Shown: piece after piece, positions 1 through 10,364 of the stretch
Position numbering within the stretch: the first letter of the stretch is position 1
Layout: each line of letters opens with the position of its first letter
Origin: Stephanodiscus triporus
Taxonomy: Eukaryota > Bacillariophyta > Thalassiosirophyceae > Thalassiosirales > Thalassiosiraceae
NCBI GenBank assembly: GCA_036939755.1
Contig: JALLAZ010000155.1
Span: forward strand, 1-20,799
Direction of reading: 5' to 3'
DNA length: 20,799 bases
Made by a program: the position numbers and the translations under genes
The notes under the pieces: model-generated
Told to the model about the DNA's origin: nothing
Databases searched by the model: none
What the model saw: only the letters and a program-made list of their open reading frames with translations

Positions 1-439
1 ACATGATACGTTCAATGGTGACATGGTCGGATGACACCTGGTGTGCATTAGCAGTATTTCCCGCCTCTGCAAGTGCTGCAGAATATGCAGCGCAGGTCCA
101 ACTCTAGAGCATTTTGTGGCGCGGGTGCCATCATAGGGACGTAGGGAGCCAGGACATCTGGAGGTATCGAGAGTATAGCCGCGGCTATTCGAATGGCAAG
201 ATTCATGATCTGGGCGTGTTTTTATCCTCTCTCTCATAGAAAAGAGGGAGGAGAATGAAGGAAGAGTGAGTATCGTAGTATGATGTACGATACGTATCAT
301 CTTCTGTCTGGAATAGATACATGTCTCTTTCTAGAGTTAGATACAACAACATAGCCTGAGCGGGCATTTACTCGACGCGACGCCGCAGACGACAACGCAT
401 TCTCTCGCAATAATAGCAAATAAGTTGCTGGATTGGCAA
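1..439. other. Left-edge intergenic stretch, one short candidate ORF
   Basis: I see no recognisable gene here. A 52-codon open frame lies on the minus strand from an ATG at 206 to a TAA at 48-50; its N-terminal half is hydrophobic and it ends in a cysteine cluster (CIFCSTCRGGKYC). It has no recognised family and could be chance. A perfect 14-bp palindrome, ATAGCCGCGGCTAT, is at 175-188. A purine-rich patch at 240-270 is followed by TATCGTA (271-277) and TACGATA (286-292), a heptamer that recurs in other intergenic regions of the window. Confidence 0.4.
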
Positions 440-1309
440 ATGGCCCCTACGAACAACGAGTCGGATCATGCGCCGGCGCAGCCTCGATGCAGAATGTCCC
501 AGCAACCGCCAACGGGAACTGCGAGATGACGCCCGCAGTTACATCCATCGGTCGTCCGCCCGCAGTTGCAAAATCAGGTGACCACGCATGACTCCAAAAG
601 CAGCAGGTGATCTGCCGACACTGGGACTATCCATAACGACAACAACGCCTGACTCACGATCGTTAACAGTGATGACGTTGGGGAGGATCACACCGACGAA
701 AATGGCCAGCAGAAGATTCGAGCCAAGCGTATGAGAAGATGCAATCGAGTCGCACTCTTTTTATTCCTCTCAGCTCTCATCAATAATTATCCTAATTATA
801 CTTTGAATCGTCGATTCCTTGACGAGCGAGTACATACCGAACCGATCATTCCGTTAATTTGGCATTAATTGGCATTTTCCCTGGCCCCCCCCCCCCCCAC
901 CCGACGTTTTCATTTTCTGGCAGTCTCTGGGGTAATTCTAGGGCTGCTTGGCATTATTGCAACATCATACTATGTGAAGACGACATTGAATAATATGATT
1001 GCCGAAGAGGTAGTTGAACTTCAGGGAGATGTTGAGCAGCAAGTTTCAACAGATTGCGATGGTGAGGGACATTCCTTTTGACGAGGCGAAAAAAGTATCG
1101 TTGGCGGCGCAGGTGGCGATGGAATGAATCCATCTTCGGTAGAATGCAATCAAAGGGACCTCACGGTTAATCTTGACCAGGCATATGATGATGTCGTTGG
1201 TGGCGTGGATGATAGAGGGAGTACAACATCGGCAGCTGGCGATCAAAGCGTGGTCTCGGTTGGTCTCTACACAATACGAAGATTAACACATTTCCACGGT
1301 CCATGATGA
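440..1309 (+). pseudogene. Candidate pseudogene of a two-membrane-segment protein, multiple in-frame stops
   Basis: One reading frame, starting at the ATG at 440, keeps coding-like composition for about 290 codons but is broken by TGA at 527, 608, 650 and 1079, TAA at 866 and TGA TGA at 1304-1309. Between stops it gives an acidic then basic stretch (about 660-740), a hydrophobic segment CNRVALFLFLSALI (about 740-780), a poly-C-encoded proline run (885-898) and a strong second membrane segment, FLAVSGVILGLLGIIATSYY (about 911-975), followed by a polar acidic tail. No family was recognised. The second segment resembles the N-terminal anchor of CD36-like proteins only in general style. The three upstream TGAs could each come from CGA by C-to-T change. 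Chance openness of this frame, or a spliced gene with a different frame structure, cannot be excluded. Confidence 0.3.
885..898 (+). repeat. C14 homopolymer
   Basis: Fourteen consecutive C bases lie inside the candidate pseudogene and give a Pro run in its frame. The length is prone to sequencing error and slippage, which bears directly on whether the frame is truly broken nearby. Confidence 0.9.
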
Positions 1310-1589
1310 CCAAGAATACCAAGGCAAAGCTGTTGGGCAAAGCTGTTGGCTTCGCCGGTAAAACAGTGTAGGCTTTGCCACACAACTCCAACCCGAAGAC
1401 ATGGCGTTCTAGAATTGGAAAAAGGCAGGATTAGAGAAATCATGTAGGTCGCAGACCTGGGTAGAAAGAGGATTTGGCTCCTTGCCTAATTTAATTTTAC
1501 TAATTACAACACAAAGATGAATATTGAGATGTATCACAACCACACACTACAGATGCGGGAGGCACGGGCACAAATTCATCTCCTCGGTC

Positions 1590-4500
1590 TCACGCTGCTG
1601 CCTTAGCGGGCTGAGTCGTGGGAATAAGCTTTTCACCCTCCATAAAGGAATACTTTGGCTCGAAGCAAAGGCACAAGAGTAGCGCGGACATGCCGAAGAA
1701 ACCAATAATAAATACCAATGAACAGACAACGATAACTGTTGCTCCTGCTTGCTTGTAGGAATCAGCGTATGCGGCGAGGATGTCGATTTCGCCAACAGTT
1801 GCGTGAATTGTGGATGCTTCGTACCAGTACATTGGTAAAATCTTGCCTCCAACAACATTAGGTGTGAACACACTCGCCGCAGAGCAAGGATAAGTGAAGT
1901 TACTCCTGCCAAGTGTCTTGAGATCATTTTTGTCTGCTGCCGCCATGGCATTGAATGTTGCAGCACCTGCGGTACCATAGCAAGAATCTGCTCCTCTGGA
2001 GTTTACAGCCAACTTGCATTTTGAATTGGTGGATGGATCGCATTCCCAAATGGAATAGCTTGTGCCAAACCTCATCCTCTGGCGAGCACCCAAGCCCGTG
2101 CCAACTTCGATGTCTATGTGTGATAGCAGGACGTCTTTTTGAGAATCGACGTATGCCTTGTCAACAAGTTGATAATTAGATCCGGTGTTACTAGGGTCAA
2201 AGACGCCAGGAGCCGACGAAGCTGAGGTTGGACGGTAAATCTTGACGCCATTGCCATCGACCCTTCCAACGTACGTGTTATTTTGTTGCGTGTATAGCAT
2301 CGCGTCGCCGTTCAAGAAAAGTGGATGGTGAAGATACTCAGGACGACCAGTCACTGATTGTTCGCTCAAATGTCCTACGGGCTGCAAACCATCGAATGGC
2401 AATCCGGTGCCATCAGCTATAGCCTTGTTAGCATTGAGTGCCGTTGCGATAGGCCTTAGTCTCGCACTGACAATGCATGTATCACTTCCACAGATTTGAT
2501 TCCGGACACCTTTGTCACGAATGCCTTCGAATGCAAAATTGATGGACTTCTTTGCATCGGGAACGTAAATAAGGCGTGTTACGTTTGCGGGAATACCGTC
2601 AGTGATTTGGCTCGCACCAACCTTCAACGTCAGACCTTTGGGTGCGAAATATTTTCCAGATCCACCGGTAACAGCGGTGACGTATTTCTTCGATGCAGGG
2701 TTGATCACGTCATCCTGGCGCATTCGAGCATTGCCTGTGTGGTAATAGGTAACATGCTCCTTGCTTCCATCGTAAGACTCGTAGTGTCCAAACTTCTTAT
2801 GCTCGTCGAGTGAGGTTCCGAGAGCAGGGCACATGAACTCAGATGCCGAGTTTGGCTCCTCCCTCTCAATCCAACTCCGAAGAGCCGTGCCAAGATCAAC
2901 TGTGCTGGCGACGGAGATGTCCATTCCAGCATAGTTCGGATCGACAACTCCAGCCACCTCGAACAGACACCCTTCACCCCGGAGGTCGCTTCCATTGTGT
3001 TTTCCGGCAGCCAGACAGCATCCTTTACTTGACCACTCATCGCTTCCATTGGCGCAAACGCACGCCTCATATCCCGAGGCACTTGGATTGAGTTGGAGAG
3101 CAGCATTGGTTGCTTTGCATTTTGCAATTGCTTCGAATGCTGACGTGTACGGTTTGCACTCGATCCCGCCGAGCTTGACCTTGTCAACATCGCTTGTCTC
3201 ATGGCGTCCAGGAGCTTGTCCCACACAGTTTCCGTTCTTAAGACAAGTGGAATAACAGACAGAGCCCACCTTGCTCGTGTACTCGGCAATGTTTCCAAGC
3301 TTGAAGGAAAGATCGGCGTCCATCTTCCCCGTTAGCATGCGCTTTGAAAGTTCTGTTGAGCTCAGTGGAGATGTCAACGATGTCTTCGCCTGCGTCAGTT
3401 GAGCACGGAAGGCAACCCAGCCGAGGTATGCCGATGGATACCCAAACATTAAGTCATTGATGGTGTGGCTTTGAATCAATGCGGTGTGGATTTTCGTTTG
3501 TCCAAATGACGTGGCAGTGAAAGCGCTGCCTGATCCATCGTACTTCATCTCACCAGCGGACTTGACCACGGCGCCACCATCATATGATGCCAATAGACTC
3601 AACTTCGACATGATAGGACCCTCATCGTTGAAATACGAGTTGCAGTTTGTGAATGCAGGAGGCACGCCGGTGTTTCGTGACGTAGTAAGCGTAAATGCAT
3701 CGTCCATCATGCAACAGGCGCAGTTGGTAGCTGAAACATCTCCCAGCTCGTTGACGGCGCACTGCCTTTTACCATCGACGCCAATGTTTGCAATTTGTTG
3801 CCCAGTGCATTCTAACGAAAGGATCATGTTAAACTCGTCGTTCGTTGCGCCTAAAAATGAGAGGTAATCAGGGGAGAAGTTTACGACGATGTCCGTCATT
3901 GATAGGTGATTCGCCAACACTCGTTTTGCAGAGAGTGTAGCCTTGCTCTCAGCGACCGTAAGGCTGAAATCAGCGTTTCGCTTCAAATTCGATGTGGCCT
4001 TTACATCCTTGTCGAGAACGAGGTATGCGTTGGCAGTACTATAATCGAGAGCGCCCTTTGGATCAGGTTGGCTAGCAGCTGTCAAAGAACTCGTACTTTG
4101 AGATACATCATATGCAACGGTGTATTTCCTAAACAGGCGTGCGAAAGAAAGGAGACGAATGTTTCGTTGTCAATGTCTCGCGACGGCTGCACTGTGAGAA
4201 GAAGTCTCTGCGTCACGCACCTCAAATTGTAGGGTCCTTGCTCAACCACAACAGCATCACTTCCGCCGAGATATTCTTTCGGGTTGTGAATGCTGTAGAA
4301 ATTGTACTTCAAGTCGGTTGCTGGCTTGTCTGCAAGGCTGACCGATGTCAGTTTTTTCAATGTCTTGCTGTCGCCCAAACACGTCTTTGAGGATGGTATC
4401 CAGGGAAAAGTAGGAGACAGTGAAGCTGAGACGAGAAATGGTGGAACGAAGGGCTGGCACATAGACGGTAATGAAGGTAGATATCAACACTTACATTATA

Positions 4501-4729
4501 CATGGATCCACGGCCTGCTCCCGTGAGCTGAGCGTTCAATTCACTTGCTTTGTCGACGGCATTGTTGTTAAACACCCTTTCCATTGTCACATAGCAAATC
4601 ACGAGGACGATGAGGCCTCCGCCCTAAGAGGAGAGGGTGAAATGGAATCATTATTAGATTGTTTGCATCCAATGAAAGGAAGACCAGCATGTTCCAATGA
4701 CTTACTCTAACTACATTGCTGTTGACCAT
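1590..4729 (-). CDS. CD36/scavenger receptor class B-like membrane glycoprotein
   Basis: Spliced model, 951 aa: exons 4729-4706, 4623-4495, 4384-4221 and 4128-1590, all GT-AG. The start of exon 3 is the least certain junction (an alternative acceptor lies 15 nt further in). The family has two membrane anchors around a large extracytoplasmic loop and binds or moves lipids or lysosomal ligands. Visible here are an N-terminal hydrophobic segment after VNSNVVR (about residues 9-22), the hallmark IHNPKEYLGG (83-92) and GPYNLRKYTV (101-110), HIDIEVGTGLGARQRM (about 776-791), and a C-terminal anchor GATVIVVCSLVFIIGFFGMS (about 901-920) with a short cytoplasmic tail. It is much longer than metazoan members (roughly 470-530 aa). 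The extra length includes cysteine-rich stretches at about 213-245 and 397-493. The start has a good context (AAGATGG); an in-frame upstream start at 4801 is possible. Ligand unknown. Confidence 0.88.
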
Positions 4730-5131
4730 CTTGACTGATCTCTGTTGGTCTCTGCGTAGTTTCTTGAAAACAAAAACAAACAGAGAGTTGAATTTTAACA
4801 TTTTATTTTAAACTCCGATGTTCGGGGCGGGGTCCTTTTTTCCTCTCTCCTAAAGGTATTCCCCCTCTCCGCCGGTCCAGAAGTGCTATTTTTCAGCACA
4901 ACAATGGGGTGAGGACCCACACAATCTTGCTGTGCTAAAGCTGTGCGCACATTAACTTTTTGATACTTATATCCGCCCTTTTCTTAACATCGGCCGAGAC
5001 GGCATGCAATTTCTTCTCGTCAACTTTTTTTCTCGTAGGCCACCTTTTACCGTTCTCTTCGCCAATGTCATCAGAATTCTTCAGGTCTAGAGGAGTAGAC
5101 TTTTTGGTGCTTGCGTGGAGAAAAATTTCCA
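4730..5131. other. Intergenic: CD36-like promoter and ASNSD1-like 3' flank
   Basis: This stretch separates two genes that both run on the minus strand. A lysine-rich open frame on the minus strand (5132-4935) follows the ASNSD1-like stop directly in another frame. It could be a lost or frameshifted C-terminal extension, or chance. Around 4820-4870 there are pyrimidine-rich tracts, plausibly part of the CD36-like promoter or 5' leader. No RNA gene or repeat was recognised. Confidence 0.4.
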
Positions 5132-7420
5132 CTACCCAATCGATTTACGCGGTGCTTTGTCCGCAACTATCTTTTTATGCCCAGCCGCTTGTCGACCACT
5201 TCCAAATCGACTTCTGTCACTGACTTTTGCAATTCGACTGCCAAATTGGATTGCGCGTTTCTGGAGCACGGAGCACTCCTAAGAATGAGAATGGAATTAT
5301 TCAACGTCAAAGAAGGAGGTAGAGCTCATGTCATTATAACATAATACACCAATGTGTCACAATCTTACCATTACACCAATCAATTGCGCAACTTTGCGAA
5401 GAATTAGCTTGTCTCCCTCTCCTAATGGTCGCGTCATATCACACTTTCGTTCCAATGGAAGCGCATCCAAATAAGCCACCACATCCTCATCTAAGTAAGG
5501 GTAACGCCCCTCCTTGCCGTGGTCAGAGAGGCATCGATCGTCCCGTCCTAGATTGCGGGTCCAGAGACGATTGAATTCCATTTGAAGCTCCATTCGTAGC
5601 GCTTCGTATCCACCACGCTGGTATGTTGTTCTATGCCTGCCATACCCCGCCATCTGCTCGTCTGCACCTACGCCGGATAGAAGGATCTTTGCCTGGGACG
5701 TGATAATTTTATGCGTATTGCTGACTTGAGCATTACTGGCAGAAAAAGAAGAGGGCAATTGACGTTCGGCAGTTGTATTTTTTGCTCCTGCGTTTGATTT
5801 AATGTTTTTCGTTTGTTGGTCATCGATTTGATTGTGGGCAGTGCAGAGCATTGCTCTTCTACCAAGGTATGAGCTAACAGGGCCTTGGAATTTACCACAA
5901 CATACCTTGCATGCTTGAAATACACAAGACTGAGAAGCAAGGCGAGTGCAATTGTCACTGATGCAGGACGGGAGAGTTTTCGACGACCCTTTGCTAACGT
6001 TAGCTGTATGCCCGGTTGAAAATCTAAGTAGCGGTTCTTGTTGTCGCGTTGACACGGTCTCGTTGCACGCCACTGCCTTATCGTCTATTCCTTTACTTGC
6101 CTCATCAATTTCGTTCATATCCAAAACCCTCCCCTCTCCACGACCCGCAAACCAAAATGCAGTCGCAATGTTGAAATCCATTGTCGAGTCCAAAGGGGCT
6201 ATCAGTTGCAGAATATGACTTTCTTGTTCCAAGACTTCAAGATAGGGCACATCGACCGCTATTAATCTCCACCTTCGTTCTGGAAAGCGTTCCGATATTT
6301 CGCTGAAGGAGAGGATCGCAGCCAGTCGATCAGGCGATGTAGTTTTTCTTCCAAGATCAGAATCAGTATGGAAAGAAACATTTATCAGATCAATCGGTTG
6401 CTCCGAAGGAACGTGGCGATTACACAATGCTGCAAGAACAACAGAATCGATACCACCCGAAAAAAGCACAGCCACAGATGCGTCCGAGGTTGATTGTGAT
6501 TTGGGAAGTGGGGCTCGCATCACACGTCGTTTTACCGCCCTGTCGAGAAGGTTGCGCAAAATCTCTGCCGCTACCTCGATACCGCCCGTTTGCAAAGCAC
6601 TGTCATGTGGAATGGCTAGTACATCCATATTGACAACTCGGGCTACCAGAAGAGACGTCTCTATACCTGTGCATGGATCCAATCTGTACACTATGCCCGG
6701 TGGAATTTCTTCCCAATTACTACTGTTCGGAATGTGCCCTTTGTCCAGAGTCCCCATCGCTACCGATGACAAAGCCACGACACCACGCAAAGATTTATTG
6801 ACGAGTAGGGAACGCCTCCCTAAAAAGTCTCTACCGTAGTAAATGCAAGCTGAGAACGCTGACGCGACTAGTAAAATGAATGAAAACTCTCCATGTATTC
6901 GGCTCATGGCCTCTGAAATAGCCTCGTGCTCTCCCAAGCCAGAATTTTGCGACGTTGCGATTGCCTCTCGTATCAGCTCAGTAATCAACATCGTATCTGA
7001 CGTCGTAGTTGATATGAACTCAACCATGTCTCCATGACGACTACGATCATTCTTGAATTCGCTCGCCCCTCCGACAATTTTTTTGTACGTATAGCATTCT
7101 CCATTCCAACAGAGAGCGCAATTCAGTGCCTTCTCGTCACCATTCGAGGAGGCAGGGATCGGAAATGACAACGGCTGTCCCACGGGGCGTTCGCCACGCA
7201 TGTGAAGTACGCTGGCGTGAAGAGTTAACGACCATCGTTTTTCGGGTGCAACCTCGACGTTACTGGCATAAGCGGGAGTGAAATTTAATTGCCCGAAGGG
7301 GACATCCGGCCCGCGTCTTGCCAGAGATTGGGAGAGTCTATGGTTAAAATCTCCGTGAAGCCCTTGATTTTGGCTGTTTTCGAAGGTGGGAAATGATGCA
7401 AGAAGACCTATGCCACACAT
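5132..7420 (-). CDS. Asparagine synthetase domain-containing protein, ASNSD1-like
   Basis: Spliced model, 732 aa: exon 1 7420-5369, intron 5368-5279 (GTAAGA...TTAG), exon 2 5278-5132. The second exon was found because the family ending KRAIQFGSRIAK sits just past the first in-frame stop. The N-terminus MCGIG places Cys2 as the class II glutaminase nucleophile (Ntn fold, about 2-270). The synthetase half has the PP-loop LFSGGIDS (319-326), LLSGVGADEQMAGYGRHR (about 580-597) and EGRYPYLDEDVVAYL. Layout and C-terminus match ASNSD1/YML096w rather than canonical asparagine synthetase, and the true reaction of that group is unsettled. A roughly 140-residue insert (about 430-570) holds clustered cysteines (486, 491, 499, 504, 507, 508, 526). 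It is divergent from the FN3 gene, with 409 bp between the two starts. Confidence 0.9.
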
Positions 7421-7829
7421 GATGATAGTCCGAACCCGTCCCTCACTAACATGAAGAATGATGACTATCCAACGCCCTCATGTCCATGTCGTCGAACTTG
7501 CTTGAAAGGCACATTCACCCTTTTGACTCGCTAAGGATCGTATGCTTCTGAAGGTATCGTAAACCGCAAGTACTTATGTACCCTAAGTATCGTAATGTGT
7601 CCCGCCCACGGAGACATACAATGGTTATCGTAGTATGGTAGTACTACTCTACTCTACATAATATATTATTATGTGTATGTTGTAGAGTTGAGTAAGTACC
7701 ATATGGTAATATGTAGATCCTCGCCAACGAAACAATTCAGAGACAGATTCCCCCCGCCCTGCCCCCCAACGCAACCCCCACCGCCCCAAACAACCACCAC
7801 AGACCCCACCTATCTACCGTTCTTCCACG
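7421..7829. promoter_or_regulatory. Divergent promoter region between ASNSD1-like and FN3 genes
   Basis: Both start codons point outward from this 409-bp gap, so it must hold both promoters. It contains three TATCGTA heptamers (7555-7561, 7588-7594, 7626-7632), an AT-rich palindromic patch CATAATATATTATTATG (about 7657-7673), and a C-rich stretch (about 7750-7810) directly before the FN3 start, probably its 5' leader. A longer plus-strand open frame covers 7673-7933, but its proline and threonine run comes from the C-rich tract and the FN3 exon uses another frame. Confidence 0.5.
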
Positions 7830-8784
7830 ATGGCACCATCAGGTCCAAAGCTAGATTTTATTGGAGCGTCCGAGGTGCGTTAAAAGTCGTGGCATTGATG
7901 GGCGGGATTGTGGCGCTCAGTTGTGTGTGGTAGGCAGTCGACCGTTGTCAGTTGTCATGATTATATGCATTACAAGCAAGGGACAGTCATAATCTTGGAG
8001 GTTGAGTGAAAGGATACAAGACAGCGTACTCATTAATGTGGTTCGTGAAGGAGACCGCCCATCGTCAGCTAACTCGGATCGAATTTGAGAAATTTGAGAA
8101 GACCGTGTTTTTAATTATCTCCGTTGACGAAAACGAAAAGGAAAATTTAGTCTGCAACCGTTGTCAACGTCGACTTCGTTGAAGAGCCTCCTTTTTCGCT
8201 AGATAGTATCCGAGGAGAAGATACGCGACAACGATTGTCTCAGATCAGGCCGATACGTCTTAAGCGTCTGGCTCAATCCTCTTCTCAAGTATGCAATATC
8301 TTTTGTCGGATTGTTGTACTCACTTTTTTCTTAAACGTTTCAACAGACAATTATTACTGTCGCATTCATTCCATTGACTTCCCATGACATATATGAGCTT
8401 CAGTGGAAAGAGTATCCACAGGTATGTTCAGGTACAATATCTCATTAGATTTCGCCCCCACCATTCCAATTTGAGTGTTCAATAGGTTTTTAGAAAGTTA
8501 TCTCATAACCTGCCAATGACTGTTCCGAACTCTAGAAGTGGGAAATCGACGGGAAAAGCAAAACTATAAATGTCAAAGAAGTATCCAAGAATAGAAACAA
8601 CAAAATACAGGCCAATATCGAAGATTTAAATCCCGGAACAACATACACGGTGCGACTGAGGGTACTACGTGTGGTGGCTTCGCAGGGTGGATCAGCAACT
8701 CCGGGTAAACCTAGTCCGGAATTAATCATTGATACAGAGGCTGTTAGTTGTACTCCAAAAGCATCACAGTGTATAATTTTGTGA
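7830..8784 (+). CDS. Small fibronectin type III protein with C-terminal CAAX box
   Basis: Spliced model, 168 aa: exons 7830-7874, 8151-8288, 8347-8421 and 8536-8784, with donors GTGCGT, GTATGC and GTATGT. All three introns are phase 0 and the joined frame is open. Residues 1-60 are a polar, basic-ending leader with no signal peptide. From about residue 62 an FN3 fold is readable: TIITVAFIPL (strand), YELQWKEYPQKWEI (strand with the core Trp), IQANIEDLNPGTTYTVRLRV (the diagnostic L-P-T-Y signature) and a final strand ELIIDTEAV. The C-terminus CTPKASQCIIL ends in CIIL, a CaaL-type geranylgeranylation motif, with another cysteine seven residues before the prenylated one that could be palmitoylated. 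I infer a cytosolic, membrane-tethered adaptor; partner and role unknown. The first intron (276 nt) is the weakest part of the model. Confidence 0.75.
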
Positions 8785-10364
8785 TGGATACCAACAATTA
8801 GAGATGGGTACAGCTGACGAGTTTTTGGTTGGGCGAAGATGGGGGCATGCACTGAGTGATCATTCTTTATGCCCAATTCACCAGAACAATGCTGCAAGGC
8901 GTTACATAAGTTGAGGTGATTGTAGAAAACCCTTTTGGTAAATTAAATTGTTTGGTTCTATCTGTTTATGTGAAATAAGTTTCTTGTGGGATCCAAGCAG
9001 CAGTAGCATCAAAGGTGTGCTTCAAACGCTTAAGATAATTCATCTTTTTGCCATACTTTTCAATGGTACTCTATTGTTTCACAAGATTCAATTGGGTGAG
9101 TGAAAGCAACACAGAGTGACAATCAGAGGATAATTGTGCCTATGTGGAGGTCCAATAGTACAAATTGTGCAAGGCAATTATCATTGGTCGTTGCATAGTT
9201 TTAGCAATTTCTTTCATTTGTTATTCTATATGAACTACTAACACAGCCTGGCTGATTCCTGAGCCCCACATACTGAATCCAGTTTAGTATTGACTACTGG
9301 ATCCAGTAAGACTCCATATGAGTCAAAATCTTGTGCCTGCACTAGTGCTTGTGTGGTGCCCAGTGCATTGCTGTGTTTTGCATGGCCTTTATCTTTACTG
9401 GCTCTGTCAGATCCATTGCGTAGGTTCATCATGATGTATGGGGGTGAATTAGGAAACAATCATCTTTGATGGTCGATTCCAGATTTTAGTACAGCTCACT
9501 ATCAAGGAATCCTTGCCAAAATGGTACATAAAAAGTTAATACATACAAAATACAAGGACCATAGCCATAGCCGTAGGCATAGAGTGCCCACCTCTAATCT
9601 CCGTCATTGTGGCACAGCATGTGATAAATTTCCAACATACCACCACCATAGCGGTGATGTCATCATGGTATTGAGTATTGACAGCAATGATCCCAACACA
9701 GCCCATCCCCACCACCACCACCACCAGCAGCCAAGTAGAATGATCTGCTGTACGATGGGAGAATTTACTGCTGGAACCACATGGCCATGACAACAATGAT
9801 GACATTGACAATGTCTAAAGCTGAAGTTGGTGGAGGCGGAGGAAGAGCTTACTGATACAAAACTGCTCTTCCTCATCAGGTGCTGTTATAATTGACAAAT
9901 GTCTGCAACACATCACAATCACAATCGCAATACAACAATGACAACATCACTGACATGTCCATTAACATTAAATTAAAATCAGCCGCAGCAGGCAGCAGCA
10001 GCATGCGACATTGTAGACATGGCCAAGCCAATATGTCTCCATATGTCAGCAACAACAAGTCGCAAGTCAGGCCAACAATAATGATGACAAGTCAGAAGGC
10101 TAGCATCTAAGATGTGCTGGTTTGAATACTTTTGTGGTGGACACAACATAAACATATATGCCATAACTAGCTGATGACTTCGCAGTGTTGTGTGGGCAAA
10201 ATGGGCGATTGTTTGTCCAGGCGGATATTTATCCCTGGGGTGCTTCGATAAGTAGGGTCTTCCTCCCCCCAGCAAACAATTAACCCCAATCCCTTTCCCC
10301 TCCGCCTCCACCCCGCCCACCACACCACACCAAAGCACCGCTAATATCTCCACAGGATCGGACC
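8785..10364. other. Gene-free stretch with simple repeats
   Basis: I find no supportable gene in this 1.58-kb stretch. Open frames on both strands (for example 9238-9459, 9521-9790, 9536-9811 and 9604-9876) are short, overlap antisense and draw on simple sequence such as (CCA)n at about 9705-9727 and CAACA-rich repeats at about 9900-10070. Composition is more AT-rich than the flanking genes. A stretch near 9000-9080, read on the minus strand, gives a short lysine-rich peptide-like segment, and 9240-9460 is open on the minus strand; both could be remnants of a decayed transposable element but match nothing I recognise. The last 200 bases, with C-rich tracts at about 10260-10330, are probably the promoter and leader of the next gene. 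Confidence 0.45.
9700..9730. repeat. (CCA)n simple repeat
   Basis: A run of CCA/CAC trinucleotides lies at about 9705-9727 within CAGCCCATCC...CAGCAG. It explains the polyhistidine and polytryptophan runs seen when overlapping frames are translated. Confidence 0.8.

Noticed and set aside
2705..3298. 197-codon minus-strand ORF inside the CD36-like gene
   Set aside because: It is a same-strand alternative frame of a long conserved exon, with no recognisable domain.
7673..7933. Plus-strand ORF with a proline/threonine run
   Set aside because: It comes from a C-rich leader; the FN3 first exon uses another frame with a good start and donor.
9536..9876. Polytryptophan/polyhistidine ORFs
   Set aside because: The runs are translations of a (CCA)n/(TGG)n simple repeat; frames on both strands overlap and none looks coding.
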